From positions 806,001-870,000 of the forward strand of contig VWZX01009072.1 of NCBI GenBank assembly GCA_013399015.1: a stretch of 64,000 nt of DNA. The letters are read 5' to 3'. Numbering within the stretch: position 1 is the first letter of the stretch; the number at the start of each line of letters is the position of its first letter. The notes beneath the pieces were generated by a model that worked only from the letters and a program-made list of their open reading frames with translations, made no database searches and was not told the origin of the DNA. Shown here piece by piece: positions 1-11,722 of the stretch. Made by a program: the position numbers and the translations under genes. The DNA comes from Galbula dea. Its lineage: Eukaryota; Chordata; Aves; Piciformes; Galbulidae.

Positions 1-300
1 ACAAACAGTTTTGCCTTGTACAAAGCAGTAATTTTCAAGAAACTTCTAGTATCTTCATACTCAAAATGCATTCACTTCTGCTGACTATCACTCCACAGAG
101 AAATGGACAAAGAAACATTCAGAACAGCTGAACAAGCTTGCTTGCTGAGGAACCAAGGAACAGATATGCCCCTTGACATCAGCCAAGGTCTTGTCTCATA
201 ACTCTGACTTTTACTCTGGCTTCTAGTCTTAATTTACAGTTTCATTTTAATAAGAGTTATACATTTTTTGAAGAAAGCAAAAACAGAAACCAAACCTCAC
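1..300 (-). other. STK3: STK3 intron 4 (partial)
   Basis: AT-rich intronic sequence downstream of the exon 4 donor. No exon, repeat family or RNA gene is recognised. The next STK3 exon is beyond the left edge. Confidence 0.8.
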
Positions 301-415
301 CGTTTTATTACGAAGTCTAATTATGTCCGAAACAGAGCCAGCTCCACAGTATTCCATAACAATCCATAGATCTGTGTTCTTAAAATAGCTGCCATAGTAC
401 TTGACAACATAGGGA
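301..415 (-). CDS. STK3: STK3 coding exon 4
   Basis: This 115-nt exon has a polypyrimidine tract and CTAG acceptor at 417-416 and a GTGAGG donor at 300. It completes Ser78 and reads PYVVKYYGSYF, NTDLWIVMEYCGAG and SVSDIIRLRNKT to residue 116. The segment covers strands beta4-beta5, the gatekeeper methionine and the hinge (MEYC). The following exon, starting LTEDEIA in relatives, is not in the window. Confidence 0.97.
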
Positions 416-3400
416 CTAGATGGGAAAAAAAGCGTTGATAAATAGATGAATTCTTAACCGGGAATAAAAAAAAAAAAATCATTATCACAAGTGCTGTTAA
501 AAATTACAGTCTGACACATTAACAGAGCTAAAGACCAAGTGTAATACATATATCGTTTGTAATTTATAATTGTAATTTTATCATTTTATAAATTGTAATT
601 ATTTATAATTGTAATTAGCTTAACTAATGCCTTGTTAGAATAAAGTTTGACTGCTTAATAGAACTATAGGCACTATTACACATACACACACACACACACA
701 TATATATATAGTTTTCAGTGAACTTCAAATAGTTTTTCCCAAACATTAGTCTTCTAATACAGAACTTTGTTTCTTACCCCCCTCTAAGGCCTCTATTAAT
801 TTTTAATTCTTCTCATAAAGTCATTGGATGTTTCCCTTCTTAAAAAGACAAGTTTATTTTCTTCTGTCTCAAGCAAAAAACCATGGAAACTCATTCATGT
901 TTTCCTGGTTTTGCAAGCATGAACTTATTTCAAGTACAGATCCAGACTTCTATATTAAAGAGAATGTAGTGCTGGTTTGAACAAGACTTCTAGATTTGCA
1001 AATGCATTTTCATATTGAAGTATCTCATGTGAAGAGATAGTACTGTCACAAACAGAACATATGGCTTTGCTGCTCATTAGTTTGTCACTTGACGTAACAA
1101 ATCTGAATTATTTCACACTGCATTCAAAGGACTATCTTTAAATCTAGGTTGAGTATTGCTCATTGCCAAACTAGAGCAGACTTTCATTTTAAGGCAGAAC
1201 TTAAACACTGATACACCACAAAAACACAGACACAATTGAGAATTAACAGACCGCTTGCTACAATACAATTCACTAAGTTAACGACGAAAGCAATCAATAT
1301 TTTCAAGAAAGTTTTGCTAGCTAGAGTGCAAAGCTTTCCTGTTTGTACTTAAAGTCACAAACAAGAGACTCTTGTACCACTGTCATGACTAAAGACTCAC
1401 ACTAGCAAATCTGACTTGGAAGTTACAGCCAAACTCTTAAAAGATTATCCAAAAAAAAAAAAACAAACCCATACAAATAAACAATTGGTAACTCCACAGA
1501 AGAGAGGAAATGCAAAGTAATTTTTACATTCTTGCAGACACTTATGTTAAGGGTTCCATTCCTACAATACTAGGAATCAGAAGATACATCGTTTGTGAAC
1601 AGGTGTAAGATAACAGTCCTTTTTCTGAAGTATCGTAAGATGGTTCACTTCTTAAAAGTTATATTCCTGTATGTAAAAGGCAACTTCCAGAATAGTGTTC
1701 TGTGGGTTAACCGAGAGCCATTAATCTTGTGCTAGAAACAAGGTTGATCTTCTGAAGCGGGTATCTAGTAACTCACAAGGCCTAAGACATTTACAGGAAA
1801 CATTGACCTTTGGGCTTGTCGGTGCAAGTAGAGCGAAGCAAGCATGGAGAATTCTAAGCAGAATCAAGTACTTATTCTTTCAACAGTTTGTTATGCACGC
1901 TATTTGTATTTCCTTCAGTCCAGGCTAAGGATAGGAGGAGGTTGACAAAGTGGTTCTTTAGCAAATTGTCCAACACAAACTGCTTTAAACTTCCATGTAC
2001 AAAGAAGTTTACAGCAGCATGTATTTCAGTTATTGTGACAAGTACAAATGTATTTTCACATAGACTCTTAGAAAGTGAGACGACTGTCATACACACCTGT
2101 CACATTGTTGCATTATAGAGATTTCTTTGATTATTTCTTGAAGATCTGACTCCACAGGGACCTGTTTGATTGCCACAACTTGTCCAGACTCTTTGTGTAT
2201 TGCTTTAAACACACTACCATAAGACCTAAAAATAAAAGAGGGATTTTAAAAAAAAAAAAAAGCAAACAAAAAAAAGCCCAAAAGTTAAACGGTTGGTCAT
2301 TTCCATTACACAGAAACTTTAAAAGGTCACAGAAACCATAAGTTCATGCAGAAGTCTAAGAGGTTTTTCAGGCTGCAAAAAAAACTCAGTTCTACCAGGA
2401 CCTCAGGAAACACCTGCCTCAACACACAGTGTAACTCCAGTACAGGCACAAGCACCTTTTGCACCACAAGGGACATCAAGAATACATCATATCACAGAAT
2501 GGTTTGGGTTGGAAGGGACTTTAAAGATCATCTATTTCCAATCTTCCTGCCATGGGCAGGAACACTTTCCACTAGACCAGGTTGCTCAAAGCCCCATTCA
2601 ACTTCACCTTGAATGTTTCCAGGCATGGGGTATCCACAACTTACCTGAGCAACCTGTTCCAGTGTCCCATCACCCTCACAGTAAAAAAATGTCTTCCTGC
2701 TATCTAATCTAATACTGCCTTTCAACTTACAACTGTTACCTCTTGTCCTATCACTACATTCCCTGATGAAGGGTGTCCCCCCGAATCTTCCCTGTAGACC
2801 CCTTCAGGTACCAGAAGGACACTATAAGGTCTCTTCAAAGCCTTCTTTTCTCCAGGCTGAACAATGTCAGGTCCCTCAGCCTGTGCTCATACTAGAGGTG
2901 TTCCAGCCCCCTGATCATCAATGTGGCACTCCTCTGGACCTGCTTGAGCAGGTCAAGGTCTTTGTTATGCTGAAGGCCCCAGAGCAGAACACAGTACTCC
3001 AGGCAGGTTATCAAAAGAGTGGAGTGGAGAGGGAGAAACACTTCTCTTGACCTGCTGCCCACACTTCTCCTGATGCAGCTTAGGATGTAATTGGCTTTCT
3101 AGGCTGCAAGGGCACAGTGCTGGCTCGTATTCAGTTTTCATGCACTCGTACCCCCAATTCTTTCTCTGCAGGGCAGCTTTCGATCCACTCATTGCCCAGC
3201 CTGTATCTGTGCCTGGGATTGCCCTGACCCAGGTGCAGCACCTTGGCACATGGCCTTGTTGAACTTCATGAGGTTCACATGGGTCCACCTCTCAAGCTTG
3301 TCAAGGTCCCTCTGGATGGCATCTCTTCCCTTTGGTGTGTCAACTGCACCAAATAGCTTCATGTTGTTGGCAAACTTCCTGAAGGCATGCTCAATCCCAC

Positions 3401-6400
3401 TGTCCCACTTTGTCTGCTGACAAAGATGTTACACACCACCAGTCCCCAATACCAACCCCTGAGGAATGCCACTAGACACTGGTGTGCACTTGGACATTGA
3501 GCTGTTGACCACAATGCTGAGTGCAACCATTCAGCCAATTCCCCACCCCAAGTGGTCCATACATTAAATTCATGTCTCTCCCATTTAGAGACAAGACTGT
3601 CGTGCAGGACAGTGTCAAGTGCTTCACGTAAGTTCAGGTTGATGACATCAGTTACTCTTCCCTTATCAGCCAATGCTGTAACCCCACTGTAAAATGTCAC
3701 AAATTTGTCAGGCACAATCTGCCTTTAGTGAAGCCATGCTGACTGTCACCAATCACCTCCTTATTTTTCATTTGCCCCAGCATAGTTTCCAGGAAAATCT
3801 GCCCCTTGATCTTGCTGGGCATAGATGTGAGACTGCCTAGCCTGTAGGTCCCCAGGTCTTCTTTTTTATCCCTTTTAAAAATGGGGGTTATGTTTTTCCT
3901 TCTTCCAGTCTGTGGCAACTTCACCAGACTGCCACAGCTTCTCAAATATGAGAGGCTATGCAACTTTATCTGCCAGTTCCCTCAGGACCACAGGTGCATC
4001 TCGTCGGGTCCCACAGACTTGTGCACCTTCAGGTTCCTATGGTAGTCTAGAAACTGATCTGCAGTGGGTGTTTCTTCATTCTCCCAGTCCCTGCCTTTGC
4101 CGTCTGCAACTTCGGTGGTGCAGCTGGAACATTTGCCAGTAAAGAGTGAGCCAACAAAGCCATTGACAACCTTAGCCTTCTCCATATCCCAGGTAATAAG
4201 GTCTCCTATTTCCTTCTGGGGAAGACCCACATTTTCCCTAGTCTTCCTTTTCTCACTGACATACCTGTAGAAGCTTTTCTTGTTGCCCTAGATGTCCCTG
4301 GCCAGATTTATTTCTAGTAGGGCTTTGGCTTTCCTAACAAGATCCCCGGCTGCTCAGGCAATTTCTCTGTATTCATCCCAAGCTACCTGTCCTTGCTTTG
4401 AGTCTCTTAGGCTTCCTTTTTACGTTCAAGTTTGTCCAGAAGCCTCTCATGCATCTGTGCCATCCTCCTGGCATCTTTGTAGGGATGCATTGCTCCCAAG
4501 CTTGGAGGAGGTGATCTTGCCAGCCTTGAGCCCCTCTTCCTTCCAGGGCTTTATCCCATGGTATTCTGTACCCTGAAGAGTCCAAAGTCTGCTCTCCTGA
4601 AGTGCAGGGTAGCGACCTCCCTGTGTGTCATTCTCACTAGCCTAAGGATCTTGAGCTCCACCATGTACTTGGGGAATCATGGAAACCTACTGATGCATGC
4701 ATTTGCTTTTATTATTATAACTTTTGTCTAGAGAAGTATTCTGTAAGAAATTTATAGTAATTCGCTCTGTAACTTAACGTTCCAACATGCATTACATACT
4801 GTTTCCCTCTGATCCCATCTCCTCGTAAATAGCTGCACTTACCCTTCACCAAGTTTCTCCAGAACATCAAAAACTTCTTCAGGCTGCTTAGTTAAGCTAT
4901 CTTCACTTAGCTTTTTCAGCTTGCTAAAAGAAAGACAAAAGTTATTTGTTTCTTTGAGGGGGCTGAAAGACAGATCTCAAGCAAATTCAAAAATATACTT
5001 GTGAGCAGACAGAATGAAAGATTATAAAGAAGACCATATTCCAATGAAAATAAAATGCCTAATTGAAGTACAGTAATAACATTTTAACCCTTCCAACTCC
5101 TAATATTCTGTGATTCTGTGATCATAAAAGATGCAGAAAGTTGTAACAATTTTTGTCATTATCAATGTGATGACCCAGGGTCACACATTTGTGAAGTTCT
5201 GATTTTCCCTGGAAACAAAATGATGCTAGACATTTCGATGGTTTATTAGTTAGCTAGGTAGGTGCAGAATCCTACCATCACTTTCCCATTAGTGTTTCTT
5301 CAATTCAAAGCAGCATAAAAGCAATTCACTGTTCAAACCACTTCCTCTGCTAAAGCAAAATCAGACAAAGACTACAGTAAGACTCACCTTCCATCAAAAA
5401 ACAGCCAGCACGCAAACATATGCTCATTACTGCCTAGAGCACATCATGTTCTTATCCAAGAAAGCATAAAGCAATCCTTCACCCTCATGAAGTATCCACA
5501 TTCTAAACTATTCCACTCCCAAGCCAGTGAATTACATCAAGTTAAAAACAGAACTTTTTATACTCTGGGACTATACAACAGCACTTTACCTACACAGGTG
5601 ATAGCAGAATACTGAACTTCCGGGAGCTGAGTACTCCAAGAGTTGTCAGGGCAGTTCCTTTTGCATCTTTGTGAATGTAATAGGGACAGGTGCAATAAAA
5701 TCTCTTAATTACATAGCACCACCATATTTAGTCATTCAGTTTTCTCCCAAAAAGTCCCAAATTACTCCATATCGCTCTACAATTTCTTCTAGCACCTTCA
5801 ACCCACTCTCACCAGTAACCTTTATCCTTTACAAGCAGTCCTAGCCTTTCCCTAGTCTTCAGCACTCACATCCATCCACGCAACCCCTTAGACTCCTGGC
5901 AGATCTCAAAACACAACTTGGCTGTGAGCTTGCAATGGAGCTGACCCGAAACATAGCCCAGGAAAACATAAGCGTCCACACACTGTGATGAGGCTGGGTG
6001 GCTGCAACATGTAAATCATTCACCCTAAAAGTTAGAGAAGTTTGCTGCAAGACTAAAATAAATTAATTCTGTATGATAGCCAAGGGTACTATTAAAGTAA
6101 AAGATGAGCTGAAGGATAGCTGGTGCTATGACATTAGATATAGACAATGTTTTCCATATGTAGGAAGAGGGAAAAGGAAAAGAAATTTTGAAGCACAGAA
6201 GATCATTTTCAGAATTCATGGAAAATGTTATCCTGTGACACTTTCCTGGAAATGAATATGAAACAGATGGAGGGAGGAGGGCATGGACAGAAAAGATTGT
6301 CAACCTAACACTGGAAGAACAGTGTTAAAAAGAAACTCCTTCATATTAAGAGAAGTAGTTCTGTGACACACAGAACTAATAAAAAAATGAAGTTAAATGA

Positions 6401-9400
6401 CTGATGAAGGAATTCCCGAGTCAGAAAAGACTTGTTTCTGCCAACCATCTAAGTGAAGATAATAAATTTAAAATAACTGTATAAACCCACGAGTCATATG
6501 GATTAGTGTTAAACAAGGAAAGCAAAAGCAAGGGGAGGGTGTACACATTTATACATCAAAGAACTTCCATAGATGTAGCAATTAGATGAACACAAAAATA
6601 ATTCAAAATCAGTAAGGAAAGGTGCATAAACTGCTGTAAAGTCCATGCAGTTTGCTATAGTGGATAGGCAAGAAGCTGGAAAGCATGTGTGTTTAAGGCA
6701 GAATAAAAATCTTCACAGTGAAGGAAAGGCACAATGTGAACACAAAGAAAAATAGCAGAAAACTCAAATGAGAGCAGCTAAATAAAGTCTGAAAAAGTAG
6801 CCTACAAATCAAACACAGGAACACATAGATGTGCTTTCTTTTTTGCCCTCTCTGCTTGCAGATAGGCAAAACTTAAATCTTGCAGGGAAGCACATACTTC
6901 ATTACTGAACAGGTGGAAGTTGAGACAAACAAAAAGAAGATGGAAAAAAATTTATTTTGCAGGTAAATATTAAGGAAAAAATTCAGTTTGCTTCCCTTGC
7001 TTCAAATTATTTTCCCCTCCTCTGAGCAGGTTATCTGCAGCCTTAAAGGCAGCATTCACAGAACAAGTTACTGCAATCATCCTTTGCTTGCCATCAACAA
7101 AAATATACACTGTGTGCTTACGATACCAGCAGAGCCTCAAACCATAAAATGCGTGACCACTGTCTGAATCTGTCACTTGACCAAAGAGCTATGTAGCAGA
7201 AGATATACTCAGAAGAACAGCAAAGGGACCAAACTCTTTAGTAACTGCAAGAAAACGGAAAACATACAGTAACTTCAACCAAAGACAGGTTCCAACAGCA
7301 CCATTAACACCAAAGCATTGGAAGTGCTTGAGAAGAGCTAGGGGAACACCAACAGCCATAAACTGATCAAAACCATTGTCACTGCCAAATAACACATTAT
7401 CTGGCACACCCAAGAGACAACCTGGAGACCAGAGAAATAAGCATTCTGTTGTTTTATAACTGTTTCCAATTATCCAACTCCAACAAACATGTTTTAAGAC
7501 CAAATAATAGTTAACACTAAGGCAACTAAGTAGTAAAGCTTATTTAGAGGAAGAAAGACACATCAGTCACAGGAATTGCATTACCAAATATACTGCTCAA
7601 AGTGCTTCACACTCCTTCACAATATATTGTAAAGGTACAGTTGAAACGTCTGGTGTCCAAGTGACAGTATTAACACCACAGTTCACCGAACAACAGAAAA
7701 ATCCTAATGACTCAGACTGTTTAGTGATTTCTATTTCTAGAAGTTCAATAGAATTCTCAGCTCTTTAACTACAGAACAGCATGCAACATACCCTGAAAGG
7801 GTTGCAATAAAGAAAGTATTTATGAAAAGAAGCAAGATGACTGCTGTAACTGGCTGTAAAGCTCCAAGTAGAACACAAAAATACTAGAAATATTAACTTA
7901 TTATCTTTGTTAAAAACCAGCAATTAAACCTTGGGACAGACAAACACATCTGAGACTTCAGAATCAGCTTCCTAATTAGGAGCTGTGTATGTCGTATTAT
8001 CCACACTTTGAAAATTTGCAAAATGAGACATATAGACATTTTGGAAAGCTCACTGCCTTTTTTTTTTTTTTTTTAATCGAAGTGCTCTACATGGGAGGTG
8101 AATACTATGATCACTCAGCAAAAAACCTATCTGGTAAAGTATGACTAGAAATATGAGGGGGTGGGGAGGGAGAACAACTGAACAGACAAAGGTCTCAAAA
8201 ACAGAGAGAAAGAAAGTTTTTTATTCCTCTCACTGAAACATTTAAAAAGAATGGCTGGGATCGATTATACTGATATATTAAAAGAGAAGATAGTAAGAGA
8301 AATCACTGCAGTCATCAGAAATAGAGGTGGCCTGTGAAAGCCTTAAAACATTTACACAGTTTTACCCAGTTCACACACAAAGCAGCAAGTTTAAGACAGC
8401 TTACATTATTGTATTATGTACTTCATGTAGTTTTCTACCAATAAAACCCAAGCAAACTTACATTTTTGTTCCATCATTTTCAAGCGCTTGACAATTGCTA
8501 TCCATGCAACATGCCCACTGCATGAACATTAAAAACCGTATTTTTTCAACAAAGTTTTTATTTTTAAAACAAGTTTTTCCTTTCCCACAAAACTCAAAAA
8601 GTTCTATTTCAGTGAAAATTTTAAACTGTCTGAGTTTAAAGAAAGGACTTGAAAATCTTAATTAACATGCTCCATGTTTGTGAAGCTAACTTTCAATTGG
8701 CAGCAGTATGCAAGAGATTGGCAAAATTTAAAAACTATATATTTGACAGAATTCCATCTCTAGCTGCTTTCCTTTTCCTTTGTATCCAACCTATCTCCTT
8801 ATACTTACATATGCCAACATACACAGAAAAATGCAACAATAATAAAAGGAAAATTACAAGACTCAAAGGCAAATTTTAATGAATGTAAAAGTAAATGTCC
8901 TTTTTAGTGAGGGAAGGAAGCAAATCTGAAATGCAGTTTGAAATTCAGATGCAAGAGAACAGTGTCAACTACTGCACAAATTGATCAGTATAAAATTGGA
9001 ACATCTACTCTAAATCATTTTTAAAAGCAAACAAAATTATTCTGAAAAAGACTACTCCTTAGAACTCTTTTGTTATTGTCGCTGTACACTGGTCAAAGAA
9101 GAAAAGCTAGTGATTTTGATAACATCCTCACTGAAAAGCCACAGCAGCCTAGCCTGTCACTTGGGCATCATCACTGCCACTTTCTGAAGGGCTACTTTAA
9201 AGATTTACGCAAGAGGAGAATAAAAGTGCCCTACACCTGTAAGGGAGCACTGGGATTCTAGGACATCCATGCAGCTTTGAAGCATTCGTATGAAAATCTT
9301 GCTATCTCTAACGTCTTGCACTGCAGATATCACAGCAACAGATCTCTGTTAGTAACTGCTCCTGTGAACAACAGGCACCAAGGTAAAGAAGTCTAATACA

Positions 9401-11273
9401 ATTGTTTTGCCAAGTAAACATAGTGCAACCATCCCAAGCCACTACTGCAACCAAATCAGACATCAAAAAAATTCAGCTGACAAAAAATAACCTACTCCTT
9501 CTGGACTTGCAGAAAAAGGAGATGGCCTAGCAGAATAGTTGGTAATGCTGAACAATCAGAAAACTCTAAACAACAATGGATGAAGGAGATATACATATGC
9601 ACATCTCTGAAAAACTTGGTTCAAATCTTCCCTCCCACTAAAGAAACAAATCATTAAGTTCTCATCACATTCAAATTTCCGGAAATAAGCTTCAAAAAAC
9701 ATGGAAAATATAGAAGTGTACTAGAGAGTTTAGAAATTCTCTCATCAGCCTTCTAGTTCTTCCTGACTTGAATCTGAGGATTTAAACAGTTCTTCACTTT
9801 CAAGTAGACCAGACACACGCCTCCAGCTAGGTAATAAAGCTAGAGCAAATCCCTAATCCTCCCAAAAAAGTCTCTTAGGTTATGCTAACTTCAAGATTTA
9901 TTTTGAATCCTTTGATATCTCATGCTTTGTACTTTTGCTAGTAACTCTGATTACTCTTCAGACATTCCTCTCTCTTGTCCTAAACCCCTGCTGGTGTCTG
10001 TCCTTCTTCCTTTATTTGAGATATGCAGCATAGTCAGCCTGAAACTACAGTGTAGGCCCAGCCCTCTTTACCTACTGCCTGCTAAACCCACTCTGCGTAA
10101 CAACTACTAACCAATATTTGGTCAAAGTTTTCAGGTAGCAGTTAGTTGATATATTTACTGGAGGGAAAAAAAAAACCAGTGGAAGTTCAAGCAGGAAGTC
10201 GTTTTAAAAAGCTTTAAAGGTTTTAAAAGTAGAATGCACATGTTTTAATGTAGAATGTAAAAACTGATTTATTATCTTCTGCCACCAACATATATTGTGC
10301 AGTCCCTAGATTTTTCAATAAATTAACAGAAAGCAAAAGTAAAATACTCGGAGCTCTAAGACAGTAAGTATATATGTAAACCATATAACTAAATTCTGCA
10401 TACTATACAACTACATTTTATGTAATATATAACCAAATCCAAGAAAGAACTATTCCAATTTAAACATTATTAAATTTAATATGATTAAAGCAAAATTAGT
10501 TTGTGCACTAAGATAACAGTGTCACATTTAAAGCAAAAGCTAATGGTTTCACCTTATTAAAACATGCACACAAAAAGAAGCAAAATGACAAATGCCCCCT
10601 CCCGAAAGAATAATCCACATAGCAATTAATATGACCAGATAGACTGTGATTTCAGAAAATACATATACTGTGCCAACACTTGATTTTTGCCTCTTCCCAC
10701 TCCCTGATTTGTATTTGCAACTATGCAACCCCCACCTCCGCAAGCATCCCTCCACCAGCAAGACACAAGTACACTTTCTAACGTAGAAAGATAAGAACAG
10801 CTACTTACGTCGGTTTATTCTATGGACCTGAACCACAATGTGCAGAAACCCCCAGCACACAAAACCCTCCTCTCGGCGATGAAGTTTCTCTCGCTTCACA
10901 TTAAAACATTCGTCTTGTAACTCAGCTAGCCCCTAGGGGTTTGCCTCTACCTGGACGTTTACCCAGCACGGTTATTTCGGGGACCTCTCCTCTACAGAAG
11001 CCATTCCTCAACGCAACACAAACCCCTCCGGCCGCCGAGGAGGTCCCAGCCTCCGTCACCGTCCCACCGCCCGCCTCACAGCCCCCAACACCGAAGGCTC
11101 CCGAAGTCGGCGGGGGGTCGGGGGCGGAGGGAGAGGACGGCTGGGCCCGACCAACAGCTCGCCCCTGCTCCCCGCGGCCCAAGGCCTCACCCGGCCGTGC
11201 CGTCGCGCTCTCTTCCGGGCGGTCAAGGGGCCACTAGGGAGGGTCGTTACCTCTTAGGCGCTGCCTGCTCCAT
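301..11273 (-). CDS. STK3: STK3 (MST2) Hippo kinase, 5' part of gene (exons 1-4, residues 1-116)
   Basis: STK3 encodes the Ste20-family serine/threonine kinase MST2, which with SAV1 activates LATS1/2 and MOB1 in the cytosolic Hippo pathway and also acts in apoptosis. Four coding segments can be read on the minus strand, 11273-11251, 4923-4843, 2225-2097 and 415-301, each with AG/GT borders and matching phases. Joined they give residues 1-116. The kinase domain starts near residue 27. The glycine-rich loop GEGSYGSV is split between exons 2 and 3, the ATP-binding lysine is K55 in VAIKQ (K56 in human), the alpha-C glutamate is E69 and the gatekeeper is M98. Human MST2 has about 490 residues, so the catalytic loop, activation segment and C-terminal SARAH domain lie beyond the left edge. 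The start MEQAAPKSKLKK is one residue shorter than human. Identity is certain. STK4 is excluded by gene context and by the N-terminal sequence. Confidence 0.97.
416..2096 (-). other. STK3: STK3 intron 3
   Basis: A 1.7-kb AT-rich intron. It holds a (CA)n(TA)n microsatellite at 684-710 and an AT-rich block at 555-620 in which the phrase TTATAATTGTAATT recurs. The small ORFs at 1872-2118 are unremarkable and lie next to the real exon 3. Nothing else is recognised. Confidence 0.8.
684..710. repeat. (CA)n(TA)n microsatellite
   Basis: A run of CA dinucleotides at about 684-700 passes directly into five TA dinucleotides at 701-710. It lies in STK3 intron 3 and is likely length-polymorphic. Confidence 0.9.
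2097..2225 (-). CDS. STK3: STK3 coding exon 3
   Basis: This 129-nt exon lies between a TTTTTAG acceptor and a GTGTGT donor. It starts with the last base of Gly35 and then reads SYGSVFKAIHKESG, VVAIKQVPVES and the alpha-C segment IIKEISIMQQCD. It carries the second half of the nucleotide-binding loop, the ATP-contacting lysine (K55) and the alpha-C glutamate (E69). Both flanking ORFs in this region are shadows. Confidence 0.97.
2226..4842 (-). other. STK3: STK3 intron 2 (mostly CR1)
   Basis: A 2.6-kb intron, most of it a decayed CR1 LINE (about 2485-4675). The remaining ends are AT-rich and include a poly-A run near 2248-2260. No other gene is seen. Confidence 0.85.
2485..4675 (-). mobile_element. 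CR1 LINE, 5'-truncated and decayed, with reverse-transcriptase remnants
   Basis: The left end reads as the reverse complement of a CR1 3' end (ATCACAGAATGGTTTGGGTTGG, then the GGAAGGGACTTTAAAGATCAT phrase typical of CR1 3'UTRs), so the element is on the minus strand, the same sense as STK3. Going to higher coordinates, the minus-strand frames show broken pieces of the CR1 ORF2 reverse transcriptase. Examples are a segment with ALDTVLHDSLVSKWE near 3590 and QIFLETMLGQMKNKEV near 3780. These lie in different frames with in-frame stops, so the element is dead. Full CR1 copies are about 4.5 kb, so roughly the 3' half is present. The right boundary is approximate. CR1 copies are normally truncated at the 5' end by incomplete target-primed reverse transcription. 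Confidence 0.92.
4843..4923 (-). CDS. STK3: STK3 coding exon 2
   Basis: This 81-nt exon is bounded by a TTTTAG acceptor and a GTAAGT donor. It completes Ser8 and reads KLKKLSEDSLTKQPEEV then FDVLEKLGE, plus two bases of Gly35. It holds the N-terminal tail and the first kinase beta strand, with the start of the glycine-rich loop. The reading is essentially identical to vertebrate MST2. Confidence 0.96.
5081..5122 (+). mobile_element. CR1 3'-terminal remnant
   Basis: A short stretch ends in ATTCTGTGATTCTGTG, two copies of the 8-bp repeat that terminates avian CR1 elements. It is preceded by a CCCTTCCAACTCC phrase like the CR1 3'UTR. It lies on the plus strand, opposite to the larger CR1 nearby. 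Only about 40 bp remain recognisable. Confidence 0.7.
8058..8074. repeat. Poly-T tract
   Basis: Seventeen consecutive T residues in STK3 intron 1. On the STK3 sense strand this is poly-A. It may be a retroposon tail relic, but no body is recognised beside it. Confidence 0.85.
11251..11273 (-). CDS. STK3: STK3 coding exon 1 (MEQAAPK + 2 nt)
   Basis: This 23-nt coding piece begins with the ATG at 11273-11271, which lies inside the CpG island, and ends in AG followed by a GTAACG donor at 11250. It encodes MEQAAPK plus the first two bases of Ser8. Exon 2 completes the AGC codon in phase. The piece is far too short for ORF callers. The 5'UTR extends upstream (to higher coordinates) for an unknown distance. 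Confidence 0.93.
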
Positions 11274-11661
11274 GCCGCTGCCGGCCCCCCGGTCCCACCG
11301 TCCGGAGGGGGGCTCCCGCCCGATACCCTGAGCGCCACCGGACCGATAGCCGCTAAACTCCTCACAACTTTCCTACGAGCTCGCTGGCCCTTTAAACGGG
11401 GCTCACGCCCTCCCCCGGCCGCCGCCGTTCCTGGCCTCTCTCAAGCAACCGCCACTACCGCTACCTTCCCGGCTGCCGGCGGAGGCCCACCCTCCCACGC
11501 CTCTCAGTGGTTACAACCCACGCCATCACGAGTGCTGATTGGGCGGCGCAGAAGTCGCTCAGAGCAGTAGGAGGGACGAGGCCCCACCGCGGGCAGAGAC
11601 AGCGATATCGCGCCGGCGTGAGGGAAAGAGCGTGGAGGTAGTGGCGCCGCGGGGGCCGAGA

Positions 11662-11680
11662 TGCTGCGCTCCCGGCATGC
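11662..11680 (+). promoter_or_regulatory. ZNF143/SBS-like motif (second, opposite orientation)
   Basis: The plus strand reads TGCTGCGCTCCCGGCATGC. The 3' half (TCCCGGCATGC) agrees with the ZNF143 consensus; the 5' half is weak. It faces the better site at 11704-11722 across 23 bp. Confidence 0.35.
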
Positions 11681-11703
11681 TCTGTGCGGTTGAGGCCCGC
11701 GGG

Positions 11704-11722
11704 GCACGCCGGGAGGCGTAGT
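11704..11722 (-). promoter_or_regulatory. ZNF143/SBS-like motif
   Basis: The minus strand reads ACTACGCCTCCCGGCGTGC, close to the known ZNF143 (Staf binding) consensus ACTACAATTCCCAGCATGC. It lies about 430 bp upstream of the STK3 ATG, within the CpG island. A second, weaker copy on the other strand lies at 11662-11680. Confidence 0.5.

Larger units (their letters stand above)
4924..11250 (-). other. STK3: STK3 intron 1
   Basis: A 6.3-kb AT-rich first intron between the tiny coding exon 1 and exon 2. It contains a CR1 3'-tail remnant at about 5081-5122 and a poly-T tract at 8058-8074. The right end enters the CpG island at about 10.93 kb. The ORFs at 5859-10761 show no family resemblance and lie on both strands at random. 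No further exon is recognised. Confidence 0.8.
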
